Below are positions 26,577 through 34,200 of a stretch of 64,000 bases of DNA, piece after piece (the first letter of the stretch is position 1; the number at the start of each line of letters is the position of its first letter). This stretch comes from Elusimicrobiota bacterium. GTDB taxonomy: Bacteria; Elusimicrobiota; Elusimicrobia; 2-02-FULL-39-32. The translations under genes and the position numbers were made by a program. The notes under the pieces were generated by a model. It was not told the origin of the DNA. It saw nothing but the letters and a program-made list of their open reading frames with translations, and searched no databases. The stretch is from the NCBI GenBank assembly GCA_016180425.1, contig JACPBF010000008.1:62001-126000 (forward strand), in the 5' to 3' direction.

Positions 26577-26852
26577 TTATAATCCTATTGCAATGTCTGG
26601 AAAAATCCCAACTGCGAGGATGAATACAGTCACGATTCCTATTAAAACAATAAAATAAATAAGCGGCTTTTCAGTGCGCAAATGCATATAATAAAGCGCG
26701 ATCAGACTGGATTTAATCAATGCGATTGAGAGAGCGATGAGTATGGTTAAACTTCTCGCAAAATCCATCTGGGCAGAAAGAACCGTTAAAACAGTAAGCG
26801 CTATTAAAACTAGATAAATAATTCCATAAAATTTATCACAAATTTTCTCCAT
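26577..26852 (-). CDS. cytochrome c oxidase subunit IV (CoxD/CyoD-like)
   Basis: Small membrane protein (91 aa) with three hydrophobic segments and the family sequence ALIKSSLIALYYMHLRTEK. Encoded between sco and subunit III; an accessory subunit of the oxidase. Confidence 0.85.
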   Translation of the reverse strand: MEKICDKFYGIIYLVLIALTVLTVLSAQMDFARSLTILIALSIALIKSSLIALYYMHLRTEKPLIYFIVLIGIVTVFILAVGIFPDIAIGL

Positions 26853-26873
26853 AAAACCCTCCTATTTTGGACG

Positions 26874-27500
26874 CTAAATTAAATAAAACAGAGGAAAAAG
26901 AAAGACCCAAATAATATCCACAAAGTGCCAGTAGATCCCAGCATATTCCAATTTAGAAGTTAACTGGCCGCTAAAACCAGAAACTTTAAAGGATCGAAAT
27001 AAAAAAGAGTTCCAACATACTCCGATCATCACATGCAGAGCATGCAGTCCAGTTAACATAAAATAAAAAGAAAAAAAGATGGTAAGTCCTGGATTTGTTT
27101 CAAGAAATGAGCTTCCGGGGAAATAGCCATGATGAATTTTTAGAGCATACTCAAAAGATTTAATCAATAAAAAAAGAATGCCTAAAAGAATGGTTGCCAA
27201 AAGGTACTTCTTAAAAAAACTTTCGTCTCTATTGCCAGAACCCGCATAGGCTCTTACCATGGTAAAAGAGCTTGTGATCAGAATCACTGTATTGAGTAAA
27301 GCCAGAATTAAACCTTGTTTAAAACCTGTTTGAGGCCAGGCTGTTCTTCCCAAAGCGCAAACAGAGCTTCCCCAGCGAATCATCACGTAACTTGAAAAAA
27401 AAGCTCCAAAAAGCATAATTTCTGTTAGAATAAAAAACCAAATTCCAATCTTGCCAATTTCTACATTATCCCAGGAATCGCTAGAATTAACTTCTTCCAT
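26874..27500 (-). CDS. coxC: cytochrome c oxidase subunit III
   Basis: Membrane protein (208 aa), five helices expected. Family motifs: KIGIWFFILTEIMLFGAFFSSYVMIRW (helix 1), FYFMLTGLHALHVMIGV and the C-terminal YWHFVDIIWVFLFPLFYL. First structural gene after the Rrf2 regulator. Confidence 0.92.
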   Translation of the reverse strand: MEEVNSSDSWDNVEIGKIGIWFFILTEIMLFGAFFSSYVMIRWGSSVCALGRTAWPQTGFKQGLILALLNTVILITSSFTMVRAYAGSGNRDESFFKKYLLATILLGILFLLIKSFEYALKIHHGYFPGSSFLETNPGLTIFFSFYFMLTGLHALHVMIGVCWNSFLFRSFKVSGFSGQLTSKLEYAGIYWHFVDIIWVFLFPLFYLI

Positions 27501-27585
27501 AAACTTAGTCTCCTCTTATAATCAATTAGGCTGCAACGAGTCAGTAAGAAATTATAGTCGCAGCCATATTTTTCTTAAAATTCGC

Positions 27586-28044
27586 TTACCCCCTCCGGGG
27601 ATGCGCCTTTAGAGAACACGCTAATTCTTCTAAAGAAATATTTTTTAGTTCCAATCTCAACTTTTCTTCGATTTTTCTTAAAGGACAAAATAAGGAACAT
27701 TTTTTTCCTGCGCAGGGGGTTTCAGGATAAAAAATACAATTGGACCGCTCGTAACTTCCTTCACAAGTTTCTACAATCTCTAAAGTTGAAATATCCTCTG
27801 GATGACGATTTAATCTTACTCCTCCATTTTTTCCTTTTTTAGAAAGAATCAGACCTTTTTTAACAAGGGGTTGTATGATTTTTGCCAAAAAAGGCGCGGG
27901 GATATGCTGTTCTTCCGCAAGATCACCTAAACAAAAGAAAGGAATAGTTTTTTTTTCTGATTTAGGAAATTTCCAAACCAGGGCCACAGCAAAGGAGAGA
28001 GCATACCTTCCAGCTAAACTTAGTTTTAAGCAGCCATCCATCAA
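27586..28044 (-). CDS. Rrf2-family regulator of the cox operon
   Basis: Regulator of 152 aa with the Rrf2 fold: GRYALSFAVALVWK, LAEEQHIPAPFLAKIIQPLVKKG, wing GKNGGVRLNRHP, and Cys residues in SNCIFYPETPCAGKKCSLFCPL (four, more than usual) for a likely iron-sulfur cluster. It precedes coxC by 85 nt in the same direction and has its own sigma-54-type site. Third Rrf2 gene of the window; it probably tunes oxidase expression to oxygen, NO or iron. Confidence 0.83.
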   Translation of the reverse strand: MMDGCLKLSLAGRYALSFAVALVWKFPKSEKKTIPFFCLGDLAEEQHIPAPFLAKIIQPLVKKGLILSKKGKNGGVRLNRHPEDISTLEIVETCEGSYERSNCIFYPETPCAGKKCSLFCPLRKIEEKLRLELKNISLEELACSLKAHPRRG

Positions 28045-28090
28045 TATAAAAAGATAAAAGAGACCATTTTTGTCATATAAGCTTTCTATA

Positions 28091-28105
28091 GCAATGAATT
28101 TGCCA
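28091..28105 (-). promoter_or_regulatory. sigma-54 (-24/-12) promoter of Rrf2-cox unit
   Basis: Minus-strand TGGCAAATTCATTGC, exact consensus spacing. The predicted transcript start is about 35 nt before the Rrf2 ATG at 28044. Confidence 0.8.
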
Positions 28106-28183
28106 AAATAAAAAATTTTGTTATTGGATTTCTTCTCTTGGTGGGATAATTAAATTAAAAGATGGGGTCTATTTGTCTCAATC

Positions 28184-28261
28184 GTAACCGTTTAGATGAG
28201 GGATGTGAATTTTTTTCCCAACCTATCAACCCCAGCCGTAATCCCTCGTCTAAACGGTTAC
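28184..28261. repeat. inverted repeat with 21-nt arms
   Basis: GTAACCGTTTAGATGAGGGAT (28184-28204) is complementary to 28241-28261 except for one base, with a 36-nt spacer. It lies between the methyltransferase stop and the Rrf2-cox promoter. It may be a transcript end structure or a small mobile palindrome. Confidence 0.75.
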
Positions 28262-28312
28262 TCTCAATCTAACCAAGAGTTCGGTTGGATTTTTAGATCA
28301 TCTATATTTTGG

Positions 28313-28939
28313 TTAAATCTTTTGCACAACAACAAGACGGATAATATCTTTATATAGAAATTGGTCTGTCTCCAATTTCCACATATTGCTTAACTTTAAA
28401 AAATCCATTGTGATGCGGTTAAATCCAGCTTTATAAACTAGCGCCAGATAAGGGGAAAGAATTTTCATCCACAGTTTCCTAAAAAAATTATTAGAATAAG
28501 TGTACTCTAGCAAAATAAGCCGTCCTCCTGTTTTTAGAACTCTGCAACACTCATGCAGCGCTTGTAATTGGTATTCATTAGGCAGCACGCAAAACATGAA
28601 AGTGGAAACAATGGAATCAAAAGAATTGTCTGAAAAGTTTAAGGCGGTTGCATCCATCTGATAAAACTCCACAGATTTCCCAGATAGGGACGCTCTTTTT
28701 TTGGCGCGAAGAATCATGCCCTCACTTAAATCCACACCCACAGTCTTAGCAAAATGGTTGGGGTAATAAGGTATGTTCTGTCCAGTTCCCACGCCTAAAT
28801 CCAGTGTTTTTCCTCGCGCGTGGGACCAAACAATTGGACGAATCTGCTTGTAACGAAATTTTTCAAAAAACCAATCAGAGAGATCGTAAAATCTGGAAAG
28901 AAAATTATAATGAGTTTTAAGTAAATGAAGCTGATTCAT
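28313..28939 (-). CDS. class I SAM-dependent methyltransferase
   Basis: Methyltransferase of 208 aa with Rossmann motifs KTLDLGVGTGQNIPYY (motif I, near 44), VGVDLSEGMILRAKKR (motif II), and post-motifs FDSIVSTFMFCVLPN and VLKTGGRLILLEY. Resembles UbiE-like quinone or small-molecule methyltransferases. Stands just downstream of moaA; substrate unknown. Confidence 0.82.
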   Translation of the reverse strand: MNQLHLLKTHYNFLSRFYDLSDWFFEKFRYKQIRPIVWSHARGKTLDLGVGTGQNIPYYPNHFAKTVGVDLSEGMILRAKKRASLSGKSVEFYQMDATALNFSDNSFDSIVSTFMFCVLPNEYQLQALHECCRVLKTGGRLILLEYTYSNNFFRKLWMKILSPYLALVYKAGFNRITMDFLKLSNMWKLETDQFLYKDIIRLVVVQKI

Positions 28940-29001
28940 TCTTCTCCTTTAACCTACTACTAACATTCAGTTTAGACCTAATAGGATGAGACTTTATCTC
29001 A

Positions 29002-29972
29002 TCATCCGCCTAAAGAACACATAAAAATTTCGCGCGCATTTGCATTTTTCGATTCCATGCAGTGGCGCTCTGGTTTAATTAAAACCGCCTGTTGAATCAA
29101 ATTACAAAGTTCCCCATCGCTGCCTCCAGACCTAATTAGATTTTTAAGATCCACTCCCTTTTCAGAAGCTAAACAAGGAACTAAAATCCCTTTTGCAGTT
29201 AAGCGCAACCGGTTGCATCGCCTGCAAAAATTAGAAGACAATGCGCTAATAAAACCAATGGTTCCCAAAGCCCCTGGGGATTTAAAGTAAGTTGCAGGCC
29301 CAAACCCAAGTGGAGACTCGTCTTGAGATAAAGGAACAAGCTCTCCACAAGCCTGCATAATATCTGAAAGTCCCATCCAATGCTCCCTGCTAAAATAACC
29401 TGTTTCCCCAATAGGCATAAGTTCTACAAAACGAACATGAATTGGAAATTTATGGGTAAGAGCTACAAAATCTCTAATCTCATTGGAATTAATCCCTTTA
29501 ATAACAACCATGTTAATTTTAAGAGGATCAAAACCAACAGCTAAACCAGCGCGAATACCTTCTAAAACTTTTTCTAAACTCCCAAAACGGGCAATGGTTT
29601 GAAAATGTTCCGGCCGCAGCGTATCTAAACTAACATTTACTCTTTTTAAACCAGCTTGGAATAAATCATTCGCCATTTGAGATAAAAGAAGACCATTAGT
29701 GGATAAAGAAATATCTCCGATCCCAGCAAGGCTGGAAACTCTTTTTATCAATGAACAAATCCCTGGACGGACCAAAGGTTCTCCCCCAGTGATCCGAATC
29801 TTATTAATTCCTAAACTACAATGCGTTCAATTTCATCATCTGAAAGAATTTCTTCGGGTTTGGAAAATGAGAAACCTTGAATTGGCAAGCAGTAAAGACA
29901 TCGCAAGTTGCAATGATCTGTTACTGATACACGCAAATAATCAATTCTTCTGCCAAATGAATCGCTTATCAT
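29002..29972 (-). pseudogene. moaA: GTP 3',8-cyclase MoaA, frameshifted by a small internal deletion
   Basis: The first 53 codons (29811-29972) encode the radical SAM start of MoaA with CNLRCLYC near residue 21. The frame then ends in TAG where DDEIERIV should run into the [12 protein letters not shown] region. The rest (GGEPLVRPG... to the C-terminal second cluster NFCRRCNRLRL and LVPCLAS) continues in another frame to 29002. About 25 nt appear to be missing near 29818; the partial copy at 31319-31447 keeps them ([12 protein letters not shown]). Without the repair no active MoaA would be made, though all other Moco genes are present, so a second moaA elsewhere or an assembly error is possible. 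Confidence 0.75.
29708..29818. repeat. 111-bp direct repeat, copy A (inside moaA)
   Basis: Nearly identical (one difference noticed) to 31319-31429, same orientation, 1.6 kb away. It covers the moaA GGEP region. The end of this copy is exactly where the moaA frame breaks. Confidence 0.9.
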
Positions 29973-29986
29973 AAAATTATTGTGCC

Positions 29987-30054
29987 CCTGAATTTTTTAA
30001 ATAAATCATGCGTTTCCATATGAATAGGAATATCCTTCAATTACAAAATTCAGG
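29987..30054 (-). other. structured leader of moaA
   Basis: CCTGAATTTT (29987-29996) and AAAATTCAGG (30045-30054) form a 10-bp closing stem around 48 nt in the 5' leader predicted from the sigma-54 site at 30074-30088. I do not recognise it as the known Moco riboswitch. Confidence 0.4.
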
Positions 30055-30073
30055 TTCTATTTTTTATTTCTTA

Positions 30074-30088
30074 GCAACAAACTTGCCA
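30074..30088 (-). promoter_or_regulatory. sigma-54 (-24/-12) promoter of moaA
   Basis: Minus-strand TGGCAAGTTTGTTGC, exact consensus spacing, about 90 nt of leader before the moaA ATG at 29972. Confidence 0.78.
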
Positions 30089-30192
30089 AGATTACTCTAG
30101 TTTAGTTATTTTATGACTATAGGTGAGACTATTAAACGCCTAAATGAGATATTACTGCCTCAATACGATATTGAAAGCAGGTCGGGCACCTA

Positions 30193-31194
30193 CTAAACTA
30201 GGCTGGCAAGGCCTCTTGCATGGACATTTTTGGCAAGAGGGAAAGACTGGTTCCCTGGAAAAATGACAGTGAGTTGGTTAAGCTTTAAATCTTGCATGGC
30301 GATATGCATTGATTTAGATAGTTTTGGGGAATCGCTGAATTTAATTTCATAGCCAAGCCTCTTGCCGTCCTTGATAATTAAAAGGTCAAGTTCAGCTTTG
30401 TTATGGGTTCCCCAGAAATAGGATTCTTCCGGCGCTGCTTTGGAAAGGCGAACGATCTCTTCTAACGCAAATCCCTCCCACGATGCCCCTAATTTCGGGT
30501 GATGCAGAATGTCTGTTTCGTTCTGAATCCCGAGCAGGGCATGAAAAATCCCGGAATCCCGGAAGAAAATTTTAGGTGATTTTATTTGCCTCTTTGCTAT
30601 GTTTTCCCTCCAAGGATAGAGCTGGCGGATCATAAATGTGCCGCTTAAGATATCGAGATAACGTTTAACGGTTGTATCCGCGATTCCTAACGAACTGCCG
30701 ATCTCAGAGGCGTTGAAAATCTGCCCATGATAATGAGTGAGCATCATCCAAAACCGTCTCAAAGAGTTAGAAGGAATTTGAATTCCCAATGCGGGGATAT
30801 CTCGTTCAAGGTAAGAGGCAATAAAGGACTTACGCCATGCGCTGCTCATTGAAGAGGTTCTGGCAAGGAACGATTTGGGGAATCCCCCGCGCAGCCACAA
30901 TTTACGAATCCCAGAGATTCCTGTTTCGTTTATGTTAAATGGAGTTAGCTCGATGAATTGAATTCTGCCCGCGAGCGATTCGGAGCTTTGTTTGATAAGA
31001 TCCCGCGAAGCGCTTCCTAAAATAAGAAATTTCGTTTTGATTTTTGGGCGGTCCGGACTAGAAAAATGTTTATGATCCGCAGCGATCATCCGGGCTAATG
31101 TTGTTTTACCGCATTGGCGGGGACCTAAGATGCCGACAACGGAATGGATACGAAATGCCTGCCTAATCTCTCTTATAAATTCTGGACGCTCCAT
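30193..31194 (-). CDS. AAA-type ATPase with DUF4143-like C-terminus, internally deleted
   Basis: Protein of 333 aa resembling the widespread ATPases that end in a DUF4143 nuclease-like domain. Walker A GPRQCGKTTLAR is present near residue 24. However, the sequence passes directly from about residue 45 to PKIKTKFLILGSASRDLI, skipping the roughly 50 residues that normally hold Walker B and the DEIQ motif. The C-terminus has FWGTHNKAELDLLI...GYEIKFS, which matches the nuclease-like core. Probably inactive as ATPase. It lies between the two moaA fragments and came in with the rearrangement. Confidence 0.7.
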   Translation of the reverse strand: MERPEFIREIRQAFRIHSVVGILGPRQCGKTTLARMIAADHKHFSSPDRPKIKTKFLILGSASRDLIKQSSESLAGRIQFIELTPFNINETGISGIRKLWLRGGFPKSFLARTSSMSSAWRKSFIASYLERDIPALGIQIPSNSLRRFWMMLTHYHGQIFNASEIGSSLGIADTTVKRYLDILSGTFMIRQLYPWRENIAKRQIKSPKIFFRDSGIFHALLGIQNETDILHHPKLGASWEGFALEEIVRLSKAAPEESYFWGTHNKAELDLLIIKDGKRLGYEIKFSDSPKLSKSMHIAMQDLKLNQLTVIFPGNQSFPLAKNVHARGLASLV

Positions 31195-31260
31195 GCCAAG
31201 ATAGTACCATGAAAATTCTTTATTGTCAACCGAAATTTCATGGAATTCGTAATTAAAAAA

Positions 31261-31318
31261 ATCATTAGGATCATGACATTCGACGAAAAATTAACAATCT
31301 AAATGAATTGTTCAGGTT
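31261..31318. repeat. inverted-repeat partner of 34091-34198
   Basis: Carries TTAGGATCATG...TTCGACGA and then the 26-nt core 31293-31318, the exact reverse complement of 34091-34116. It lacks about 45 nt present in the other copy. It abuts the moaA fragment at 31319. Confidence 0.85.
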
Positions 31319-31447
31319 GAAATATCTCCAATCCCAGCAAGGCTGGAAACTCTTTTTATCAATGAACAAATCCCTGGACGGACCAAAGGTTCTCCCCCAG
31401 TGATCCGAATCTTATTAATTCCTAAACTATTATTAATTCCTAAACTA
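31319..31447 (-). pseudogene. moaA fragment (111-bp repeat, copy B)
   Basis: Second copy of the moaA GGEP region with the codons missing from copy A ([13 protein letters not shown]) and an internal 18-bp tandem duplication (31412-31429 and 31430-31447). It joins directly to the 3' end of the radical SAM gene at 31466. No function is expected. Confidence 0.8.
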
Positions 31448-31465
31448 ATGGCTAGAGCTACTTCC

Positions 31466-32791
31466 TCAATAACTCTTTTTTAAACCCTTATCCCAATGGT
31501 CCCAAAGGTAAGATTTTTCTTTTCCATCTGCGATCACTCTAAATGCGTAATGTACCTGCTCCTTATAAAATTCGCAAAAAGCGCCTTTTTTACGCATGCT
31601 CCCATTCATTTCATAAACCTCTGCGGGACAGGGTGAACCGCAAAAATTACGAATAACGCAACTCTGGCATGATTCAACATCCTCTACTTTTCTCTTAGTC
31701 ACTAGATTGAAAGGCTGACTCATCAGAATATTAGAAAGCTCATTCTTAAAAATGTTCCCACCTTTAAACATAGGAAGACCAATGAATTCACTACAAGGGA
31801 ATATATCCCCGTTTGGCGCTAAAGCAAAAAAACATCTGCCCCCGCCGCAAGGCGAAATATCGCACATCAATCGTCTGGCTGTAGGAGCAATGATTGCAAG
31901 AAGGATATTAGCAAAATTAGCTACAAGCAGCTTTCTCCCTGTTTCTTTATAAAGTTCATAAGTACGGTCTAAAGCAGCTAAAAAATATTTTGATGCGATC
32001 TGATCTCCAGGCTTTAATTTTCGAGAATATGACATAGTGCAGCGCAAAACATTTAAAAGACAATTCGGAACCTCGTGACTATGAAAAAACTCGACTAGCT
32101 CTACAAGATAACGCATATTTTTACTTGTAATGGTTGAGATCACACTCCAGTTCGGATAACCTCTTAAACATTCCATAGAATCTACAATTTTCTTATAAAC
32201 CCCCTGGCCGCTCCAGTTTTTGCGGGTGAGATCAGCAATTCCCTCAATCGCCGCATCCAGAGAAATCCCAATACTAATATGATGACTGATTAGGAATTCC
32301 ACTGATCTCTTATCCAATAGGGTGGCATTAGTTTGAATTCCAAAACGAAAATCATTCTTATATCTTTCAATAGCGGCAAAGACCGGTTTTTGATTAAGCA
32401 TTGGTTCTGCTCCATGAAAAACAATTTCCCCTAACATTCCTTTAGGCAAGGTTTGCTTAAAATATCTTTTCAAAATTTCTAATGCTTCCAGGATGCGTTC
32501 CTCACTCATAGAATCACCATTTCTTCGCATCTTTTCAGGAAGGTAACAATAGGAACAGTTTAAATTACATTTTTCAGTAGGATTAAAATAAACAGCAGAA
32601 GGTTTTTGGGTAAACCGTAATGCGTCCATTTCCTTTTTAAACTTCCAAGATTTCTTGGCAAAGGATTGAAAAATTCCTCTTTGAGATAAGGTTTTCTCAA
32701 TCTGATCCTGTTGAACCAAAGCCCAAAAAGCAGTATCAGGCTCTATGAAACAGTTATATTTGGAATGTCCTATGTCTAAAAGCTGAAACAT
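31466..32791 (-). CDS. peptide-modifying radical SAM/SPASM enzyme (CbpB-like)
   Basis: Radical SAM protein of 441 aa from ATG 32791 (a TTG lies one codon upstream). The [4Fe-4S] motif CNLNCSYC is at residues 76-83, with [12 protein letters not shown] as the SAM-binding GGEP equivalent. The C-terminal SPASM Cys set is [35 protein letters not shown] and FCEFY. SPASM enzymes of this size commonly cross-link or modify short peptides. A 38-aa basic peptide gene ends 23 nt upstream, and both lie behind a cobalamin riboswitch. From memory this matches a predicted family pair named CbpA/CbpB; no product is known to me. Confidence 0.8.
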   Translation of the reverse strand: MFQLLDIGHSKYNCFIEPDTAFWALVQQDQIEKTLSQRGIFQSFAKKSWKFKKEMDALRFTQKPSAVYFNPTEKCNLNCSYCYLPEKMRRNGDSMSEERILEALEILKRYFKQTLPKGMLGEIVFHGAEPMLNQKPVFAAIERYKNDFRFGIQTNATLLDKRSVEFLISHHISIGISLDAAIEGIADLTRKNWSGQGVYKKIVDSMECLRGYPNWSVISTITSKNMRYLVELVEFFHSHEVPNCLLNVLRCTMSYSRKLKPGDQIASKYFLAALDRTYELYKETGRKLLVANFANILLAIIAPTARRLMCDISPCGGGRCFFALAPNGDIFPCSEFIGLPMFKGGNIFKNELSNILMSQPFNLVTKRKVEDVESCQSCVIRNFCGSPCPAEVYEMNGSMRKKGAFCEFYKEQVHYAFRVIADGKEKSYLWDHWDKGLKKSY

Positions 32792-32814
32792 CAAACTGTC
32801 TATAAATCTTTAGA

Positions 32815-32931
32815 TCACTTGGTTTTATTATTTATTGATATGTAATGAGTTAGACCTGTGCCTTGAATATTAGATGTTTTCCTAACTGCAATAATTTTTT
32901 TTTGATTTCTTACTTTTTTTGATTTTTTCAT
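32815..32931 (-). CDS. 38-aa candidate precursor peptide (CbpA-like)
   Basis: Small gene with an excellent ribosome site (AAGGAG, 6 nt before ATG). The peptide is very basic in its first half (MKKSKKVRNQKK, then IIAVRK) and ends in a Gly/Thr/His/Tyr core, GTGLTHYISINN. No Cys. It begins about 55 nt after the riboswitch terminator, and its stop is 23 nt before the radical SAM/SPASM gene. The layout is that of a ribosomally made, post-translationally modified peptide. Likely leader is the basic half and likely core the GTGLTHY part (inference). Confidence 0.75.
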   Translation of the reverse strand: MKKSKKVRNQKKIIAVRKTSNIQGTGLTHYISINNKTK

Positions 32932-32986
32932 TGATTTCTCCTTTTAACCTGGCTTTCACATCTAGTTTAACCTCATTTGTAAATAA

Positions 32987-33027
32987 AAAAGGGTTCTAAC
33001 AAAGTTTATGTTTGTTAGAACCCTTTT
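32987..33027 (-). terminator. intrinsic terminator of the cobalamin riboswitch
   Basis: Perfect inverted repeat with 17-nt arms (core GGGTTCTAACAAA, 32991-33003, and its complement 33011-33023) and a 7-nt loop. On the minus strand it is followed by TTTTTTATTT. It lies between the riboswitch and the peptide gene, so it is the expression platform. Confidence 0.88.
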
Positions 33028-33082
33028 CCATCAGATTCCATCGCGCACTAATTTCTACAGCAAAAACAACTAAAACAAATCT

Positions 33083-33247
33083 TTCAGCAGGTCTTCTGGC
33101 TTTCCTTCTTTTTTAAACCTTCCCATCCAGTTTTAGACTAGACAGTGGCATTCCTTAAAAAAGTTTTCTTTTCATTCTTAAAAAAGAAAAGAACATGGAT
33201 TACAGCGGCGGGACCGCCACGGACTCTAACCGTGTTCCTTATTGCTG
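33083..33247 (-). ncRNA. cobalamin riboswitch
   Basis: On the minus strand the element opens with CAGCAATAAGGAA, continues with GAGTCCGTGGCGGTCCCGCC and GCTGTAATCC, then GCCACTG, GGGAAGG, and closes with the B12 box AGCCAGAAGACCTGCTG (33085-33101). CAGCA and TGCTG form the closing stem. All main conserved blocks of the AdoCbl riboswitch are present. With the terminator 56 nt on, high cobalamin should switch off the peptide/radical SAM genes. Confidence 0.93.
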
Positions 33248-33262
33248 AAAATTTATGATGAT

Positions 33263-33290
33263 ATTATATTTCTCTCGTATAACCGTTAAA
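33263..33290 (-). promoter_or_regulatory. sigma-70-type promoter of the riboswitch transcript
   Basis: Minus-strand -35 TTTAAC (33285-33290), 16-nt spacer, -10 TATAAT (33263-33268), about 16-20 nt before the riboswitch begins. Unlike the nitrogen and respiratory units, this cassette uses no -24/-12 site. Confidence 0.6.
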
Positions 33291-33358
33291 TTTTAAATTT
33301 CTCAACTTTTTTAGCATATCTTATACAAATCTTATAAAATTATTAAGCCTGCTCGTAA

Positions 33359-33949
33359 TTATTTTGGAAAAATGGTTTCAATCTTTTGAATGCGTTTTTC
33401 ATGATCTATAAAATGATTCTCAAGATAGAGCAGACGTTTATCCTGAACAACTGTTTTTCCATCATAAGTTTCTACGCGCCTGGCAAACTCATCAATATGT
33501 TCAATAATTTTTTGTCCATCTTCTTTATTTAACATTGTTTCTTTAATGAATTTTACTTCTTCCTTAAGATGCACAACTTCGATGGCAACTTTTTCAATCT
33601 TTTGATTAAGCTTATCATGGACAGAATCAATCTTCTGATTTAACTCATCATGAACTGAATCAATCTTTCTATCAAGCGCATCAATCTTCTGGTCAAGTTC
33701 ATTATGAACTGAATCAATCCGATCAGACAACTTCTTGAAATTATCATCTACTTTTTGATCCAGCGAATCAATCCGATCAGATAACTTCTTGAAATTATCA
33801 TCTACTTTCCGATCCAACAAATCAATCTGATCAGACAAGTTATTCACTTTCTGATCCAGCGAATGAATGCTAGCAGATAATTCCTTATAAGGAGTGAGCG
33901 ACTTTTGATTCAATTTTTGAACTTGGTATTCTTTTTTAGGCTTCTTCAT
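33359..33949 (-). CDS. coiled-coil repeat protein
   Basis: Protein of 196 aa that is almost entirely heptad repeats: units of the type SLDQKVDDNFKKLSDRID occur at least twice, followed by SVHDELNQKID units. A charged C-terminus (HEKRIQKIETIFPK) follows. DNA of the repeat units is nearly identical, so it can expand or contract by recombination. No membrane helix or signal. Function unknown; a scaffolding or filament role is possible. Confidence 0.75.
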   Translation of the reverse strand: MKKPKKEYQVQKLNQKSLTPYKELSASIHSLDQKVNNLSDQIDLLDRKVDDNFKKLSDRIDSLDQKVDDNFKKLSDRIDSVHNELDQKIDALDRKIDSVHDELNQKIDSVHDKLNQKIEKVAIEVVHLKEEVKFIKETMLNKEDGQKIIEHIDEFARRVETYDGKTVVQDKRLLYLENHFIDHEKRIQKIETIFPK

Positions 33950-34090
33950 TTTAATTCCTTTGATATTAGCAGATTTATTAAAAAAATAAAAATTTATTTT
34001 TTTATATTATAGCTGCAAAATAAAAATGGATAACAATTGAATATGTTCAATCCATGCAGGAATTTTATTAACTAAAAAAGAAGCTATTTT

Positions 34091-34198
34091 AACCTGAACA
34101 ATTCATTTAGATTGTTAATTTTTCATAGATACCCTAAGGGCAAGCCCGCAGCACGCCCTCCTTCGGGTTCTCGTCGAACGCCATGATCCTAATAATTT
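34091..34198. repeat. inverted-repeat partner of 31261-31318
   Basis: Its 26-nt core (34091-34116) is the exact reverse complement of 31293-31318, and its far end (TTCGAC/ATGATCCTAATAA) also matches. About 45 nt in between (GC-rich, containing GGGCAAGCCCGC) are extra. The pair brackets the riboswitch, peptide, radical SAM and coiled-coil genes. Right end lies 3 nt from the cytochrome bc gene stop. Confidence 0.85.
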
Positions 34199-34200
34199 GA

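Noticed and set aside
33601-33850. CRISPR-like periodicity
   Set aside because: The repeats are in-frame heptad codons of the coiled-coil gene, without spacers.
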